Source: JAICLV01 sp036380925
GTDB taxonomy: Bacteria > Actinomycetota > Actinomycetes > Acidothermales > Acidothermaceae
Direction of reading: 5' to 3'
DNA length: 9,119 bases
NCBI GenBank assembly: GCA_036380925.1
Contig: DASVDW010000206.1
Coordinates: 1 to 9,119 of the forward strand
Below the pieces are notes generated by a model, which was not told the origin of the DNA, did no database searches, and worked only from the letters and a program-made list of their open reading frames with translations. Positions within the stretch are counted from its first letter, which is position 1. Every line of letters starts with the position of its first letter. Below, piece after piece: positions 7,157 through 9,119 of the stretch. The position numbers were made by a program, and so were the translations under genes.

Positions 7157-7831
7157 TCACGCGGCGCTTTCGCGAGCTGGCGACACCACGCCGCCGGCGC
7201 CGGGGAGCCACACGTTCGTGGTGCGCGGGCGAGCCGCCGCTCCCCTGCCGAGCGCCTGCACCTGGACCTCGCGGGCCTTCAGGTAGCCATGCCCGTCGCC
7301 CAGCCCATGCCATTGCTGCGCGGTGACGCGGAGGTTGACCATCGCGCCCTCCCATTTGCCGGCGCAGTCGCCCGTCACGAGGAGCACGGCCGAACGCTCG
7401 CGAGCTCGCGCGGTCAGCCGGCGCATGTCGCCGACGCCAGCCCGCGCCGGCGGATGGACGACGACGAGGTCGATCGCCTCCAAGAGGCTGGCCGTGACGG
7501 ACGCCCACTGCTCCCCCGGCTCGGCGACCCGCACGAACCGGTCGAGCGCCACCCCCGCCTCGGCCGCCGCGGCGCTGCCCAGCAGCGGCGAGCCGACCTC
7601 CGCGCACCACCCTGGCCGCTTCGACACCGCCCCCAGCAACGCCAAGATCAAGGACGACGACCCGCTCGTCGTGATCGTCCAGCCGCGGCGCAGGCCCCCC
7701 TCGGGAAACAGCCCGGCCAGCGCCTCGGGCACCGGCAGCAGCGCGCTGCTGCCGGCGTCGTCCGAGCTGGTGAAAGTGGTGACGCCGACCCGCTCGAGCA
7801 GGTCTGGGGGGAGCGCGGCGGCGTGCAGCAT
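7157..7831 (-). CDS. imuA': ImuA', RecA-like mutasome accessory protein
   Basis: First gene of the mutasome operon: a 224-residue RecA-fold protein of the actinobacterial ImuA' type, which binds ImuB. The stretch FPEGGLRRGWTITTSGSSSLILALL (42-66) occupies the Walker A position but lacks the GKT/GKS lysine, so ATP binding is doubtful, as in other actinobacterial ImuA' proteins. IDLVVVHPP (120-128) is the Walker B-like strand. The family conserves the tail region LKAREVQVQALGRG. Start choice: the frame is open to an ATG at 7849, but that codon lies within the LexA box and upstream of the predicted transcription start. The ATG at 7831 falls at the predicted +1, suggesting a leaderless mRNA. Neither start has a good ribosome binding site, and with the 7849 start the protein would be 230 residues. 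Confidence 0.92.
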   Translation of the reverse strand: MLHAAALPPDLLERVGVTTFTSSDDAGSSALLPVPEALAGLFPEGGLRRGWTITTSGSSSLILALLGAVSKRPGWCAEVGSPLLGSAAAAEAGVALDRFVRVAEPGEQWASVTASLLEAIDLVVVHPPARAGVGDMRRLTARARERSAVLLVTGDCAGKWEGAMVNLRVTAQQWHGLGDGHGYLKAREVQVQALGRGAAARPRTTNVWLPGAGGVVSPARESAA

Positions 7832-7837
7832 TCTCTG

Positions 7838-7866
7838 AGTATCGAACATATGTTCGAACGCCGCAA
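7838..7866 (-). promoter_or_regulatory. promoter of the imuA'-imuB-dnaE2 operon
   Basis: On the minus strand, -35 TTGCGG (7866-7861) and -10 GATACT (7843-7838) are separated by 17 bases, and the LexA box nearly fills the spacer. Six bases after the -10 comes the ATG at 7831, so transcription may begin at the start codon itself. Matches to consensus are four of six for each hexamer, normal for an actinobacterial promoter, but the assignment rests on spacing and operator position. Confidence 0.55.
7842..7857. promoter_or_regulatory. LexA (SOS) box of the mutasome operon
   Basis: TCGAACATATGTTCGA is a perfect 16-bp palindrome and an exact match to the actinobacterial LexA operator. It covers an in-frame ATG of imuA' (7849) and lies between the predicted -35 and -10 elements, so bound LexA would exclude RNA polymerase. 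LexA control of this operon is known in mycobacteria; here it is inferred from the exact motif. Confidence 0.95.
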
Positions 7867-7910
7867 CCCGTTCGCCTCCTGCTGACCGTCGCCAGGACGA
7901 GCAGCGTTCG

Positions 7911-7932
7911 CGCGTTCAGTGAACGCGTTTTT
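7911..7932 (+). terminator. terminator-like hairpin in the divergent intergenic region
   Basis: CGCGTTC (7911-7917) and GAACGCG (7921-7927) form a 7-bp stem with a 3-base loop, followed at once by TTTTT (7928-7932). On the plus strand this has the shape of an intrinsic terminator, yet no plus-strand gene lies upstream; imuA' runs the other way. It could stop antisense transcription coming out of the mutasome genes before the YbaK-family gene, end a short unannotated RNA, or be a protein-binding palindrome. No U tract is seen in the minus direction. Confidence 0.5.
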
Positions 7933-8081
7933 CCACAGGTCGCCAGCCTCGCCTGGGCCGCGCGACAGACCGGCGGCTACGGGCGGTGCGCCACGCCTAA
8001 TGATGCCGCCGGAAATGCCTAGCACATCACCGGCTCACGCCGCTGTGGGTACTGCAACGGCCACCCGTCGCGGCAGAACCC

Positions 8082-8087
8082 TAAGCT
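8082..8087 (+). promoter_or_regulatory. -10 element of the YbaK-family gene, probably leaderless
   Basis: TAAGCT fits TAnnnT and ends 7 bases before the ATG at 8095, so the start point would coincide with the A of the start codon. No ribosome binding site lies upstream of that ATG, which agrees with a leaderless transcript, a common arrangement in actinobacteria. No good -35 hexamer is visible at 16-18 bases. Confidence 0.5.
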
Positions 8088-8094
8088 GCGGTCC

Positions 8095-8601
8095 ATGACC
8101 ACCGATCAAGACGAACCGCAGACCCTGCATCCCAACGCCGTCCGCGTCCGACAGGCGCTGCGCGACGCCGGCGCCACCGGCGAGGTGCGGGTGCTCGACG
8201 AATCCGCGCGCACCGCGGCCGAGGCGGCGTCGGCGCTCGCGGTCGAGGTCGGCCAGATCGCCAACAGCCTGATCTTCGTGGCCGACGGCGCTCCCCTGCT
8301 CGTCTTGACCAGTGGCCGGCACCGGGTCGACACCGCCAAGGTCGCCGCGCTGGTGGGCGTCGCCAAGGTCGGTCGGGCCGACGCCGACTTCGTCCGCCGG
8401 CACGCGGGCGTGGCCATCGGCGGCGTCGCGCCGGTCGGCCACCCCGAGCCGCTGCGCACCCTGGTCGACACCGCCTTGGCCGACTACGACGTCGTGTGGG
8501 CGGCGGCCGGGCACCCGCACGCGGTTTTCCCGACGTCCTTCGACGAGCTGATCCGCATCACCGGCGGCACGGCGGCCGACGTCGGCGCCGACCCGACCTG
8601 A
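8095..8601 (+). CDS. YbaK/EbsC-family aminoacyl-tRNA editing protein
   Basis: A 168-residue single-domain protein of the YbaK/ProX family. Characterised members hydrolyse mischarged tRNAs in the cytoplasm, for example Cys-tRNA(Pro) or Ala-tRNA(Pro). Family landmarks are the N-terminal helix with HPNAVRVRQAL (12-22), the segment EVGQIANSLIFVADG (51-65), LVLTSGRHRVDTAKVAALVG (69-88), GVAIGGVAPVGHP (105-117) and AGHPHAVFPTSF (138-149). The lysine found in many YbaK proteins in the second segment appears to be Asn57, as I recall for many actinobacterial relatives, so substrate choice may differ; the substrate cannot be named. It is transcribed away from imuA' and ends 18 bases before the DUF5302 gene, suggesting co-transcription. 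Confidence 0.92.
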   Translation: MTTDQDEPQTLHPNAVRVRQALRDAGATGEVRVLDESARTAAEAASALAVEVGQIANSLIFVADGAPLLVLTSGRHRVDTAKVAALVGVAKVGRADADFVRRHAGVAIGGVAPVGHPEPLRTLVDTALADYDVVWAAAGHPHAVFPTSFDELIRITGGTAADVGADPT

Positions 8602-8619
8602 ACCGTGCAGAATGAACCC

Positions 8620-8811
8620 ATGGCGGACGACGCGAGCACCCACGATCAGCCCGAAGGCGACGACGACGAGCTCCGTCGCCGGTTCCGAGAGGCGTTGGCC
8701 CACAAGCACAGCGGCGGGCCGCACGGCTCAGGCGGCCACCCCGGCGCCAAGAACCCCGCGCCGAGCAGCAACGACAAGCGGCAGCGCACCTTTCGCCGCA
8801 AGTCCGGCTGA
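8620..8811 (+). CDS. DUF5302 small protein
   Basis: A 63-residue, very polar protein matching the actinobacterial DUF5302 family, function unknown. It has an acidic N terminus, a short helix DDELRRRFREALAHKH (15-30), a Gly/His/Pro-rich low-complexity middle and the characteristic basic end RTFRRKSG. It has no membrane segment or signal peptide and is probably cytoplasmic and partly disordered. The ATG at 8620 (MADDAS) is preferred because family members begin near such an acidic stretch; an in-frame GTG at 8605 would add 5 residues. The ribosome binding site is weak, so translation may be coupled to the YbaK-family gene that ends 18 bases upstream. Confidence 0.85.
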   Translation: MADDASTHDQPEGDDDELRRRFREALAHKHSGGPHGSGGHPGAKNPAPSSNDKRQRTFRRKSG

Positions 8812-8819
8812 CGAGCCGA

Positions 8820-8867
8820 ATCGGCCTTCGGTCGACGGCCTAAATCGACCTTCGGTCGACGGCGATC
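8820..8867. repeat. 24-bp tandem repeat with small hairpins between convergent genes
   Basis: Two adjacent 24-bp copies (8820-8843 and 8844-8867) share the core CCTTCGGTCGACGGC at 8825-8839 and 8849-8863. Each copy can fold into a small hairpin; the second is TCGACC-TTC-GGTCGA at 8845-8859. The array spans the stop codon (8840-8842) of the minus-strand GGDEF-like gene and lies 8 bases past the DUF5302 stop. It could act as a two-way transcription stop, but there is no T tract. Confidence 0.7.
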
Positions 8868-9119
8868 GCCGAGCCCACCTCTCCCTTGGCGACACCCTTC
8901 ATCTCGGTGGCGACGACCACCACCTCGCGGTAGTCCGCGAAGTGCCGGCGCTCACTCGTCGCGACACCCACAGACACTGAAACCAATGGGAATTTGCGCA
9001 AGACGCCCTGCCGGTCGACGACCTCCAGGCAACCGCGCGCCACGTCGTCCGGGTCATGCAACGACATGACATGCTCGTCGAAGTAATCGACGGCGAGTTC
9101 GCTCAACCGCTCGACCTCG
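8840..9119 (-). CDS. GGDEF-like domain protein, C-terminal part only
   Basis: The frame is open to the right edge, leaving 92 residues of the C terminus and no start codon in view. The segment FPLVSVSVGVATSERRHFADYREVVVVATEMKGVAKG is the last part of a GGDEF (diguanylate cyclase) fold: the strand with SVGVA, then the helix ending in AK. It finishes with AIAVDRR, an ending I associate with GGDEF-containing response-regulator-like proteins. The part that would hold the GGDEF active-site loop lies outside the window, so activity cannot be judged. A TTG at 9106 is in frame but is not the true start because the domain extends upstream of it. The gene converges on the DUF5302 gene with a 28-bp gap. 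Confidence 0.75.
   Translation of the reverse strand, partial: EVERLSELAVDYFDEHVMSLHDPDDVARGCLEVVDRQGVLRKFPLVSVSVGVATSERRHFADYREVVVVATEMKGVAKGEVGSAIAVDRRSI

Noticed and set aside
6086..7885. Long plus-strand open frame (599 codons) opposite imuB and imuA'
   Set aside because: Antisense shadow of two recognised genes; the translation is rich in Arg, Gly and Ala without domain features.
8605..8619. GTG at 8605 as the DUF5302 start
   Set aside because: It adds only five non-conserved residues and lies 3 bases from the upstream stop; the ATG at 8620 fits the family better, though the GTG cannot be excluded.
8035..8724. Minus-strand open frame opposite the YbaK-family and DUF5302 genes
   Set aside because: Antisense to a clear YbaK domain, with a low-complexity translation.

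Overview
The window comes from a high-GC actinobacterium. The evidence is strong GC bias at third codon positions, GTG and probable leaderless starts, actinobacterial families (DUF3040, SAV_6107-type HEPN, DUF5302, ImuA'/ImuB/DnaE2), and LexA operators of the actinobacterial form TCGAAC-N4-GTTCGA. The order or genus cannot be fixed from the sequence.

Layout. Positions 1-7850 carry six genes, all on the minus strand. Read in the direction of transcription (right to left) they are imuA' (7831-7157), imuB (7141-5567), dnaE2 (5522-2223), a small SAV_6107-like HEPN protein (2019-1549), a class I SAM-dependent methyltransferase (1481-699) and a two-helix DUF3040 membrane protein (472-35). The first three form the mycobacterial-type SOS mutasome: DnaE2 is the error-prone polymerase, ImuB the inactive Y-family polymerase that brings the clamp, and ImuA' the RecA-like accessory protein. 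They are packed as one operon. A perfect palindromic LexA box lies at 7842-7857, inside the spacer of a candidate promoter whose start point would coincide with an ATG of imuA'.

The most interesting point is a second perfect LexA box (2161-2176). It follows a well-formed promoter (TTGACG, 17 bp, TACTGT) placed between the end of dnaE2 and the HEPN gene. The HEPN-methyltransferase pair therefore seems to have its own SOS-controlled promoter. Its roughly 160-nt leader holds an 11-bp all-GC hairpin and ends in an AGGAGG ribosome binding site. The methyltransferase resembles the tRNA methyltransferase CmoM in arrangement, and the HEPN protein carries an R-x4-H string. An SOS-induced RNA-directed pair beside the mutasome is a testable idea, not a conclusion. 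The HEPN/methyltransferase/DUF3040 trio recalls the region next to mraZ and the division cluster in other actinobacteria, but that cluster is not visible here.

Positions 8095-8811 carry two plus-strand genes, divergent from imuA': a YbaK/EbsC-family aminoacyl-tRNA editing protein, probably leaderless, and a 63-residue DUF5302 protein. At the right edge a convergent minus-strand gene is cut off. It shows the C-terminal part of a GGDEF-like domain, and its stop codon lies inside a 24-bp tandem repeat. No mobile element, CRISPR array, tRNA or rRNA was seen.
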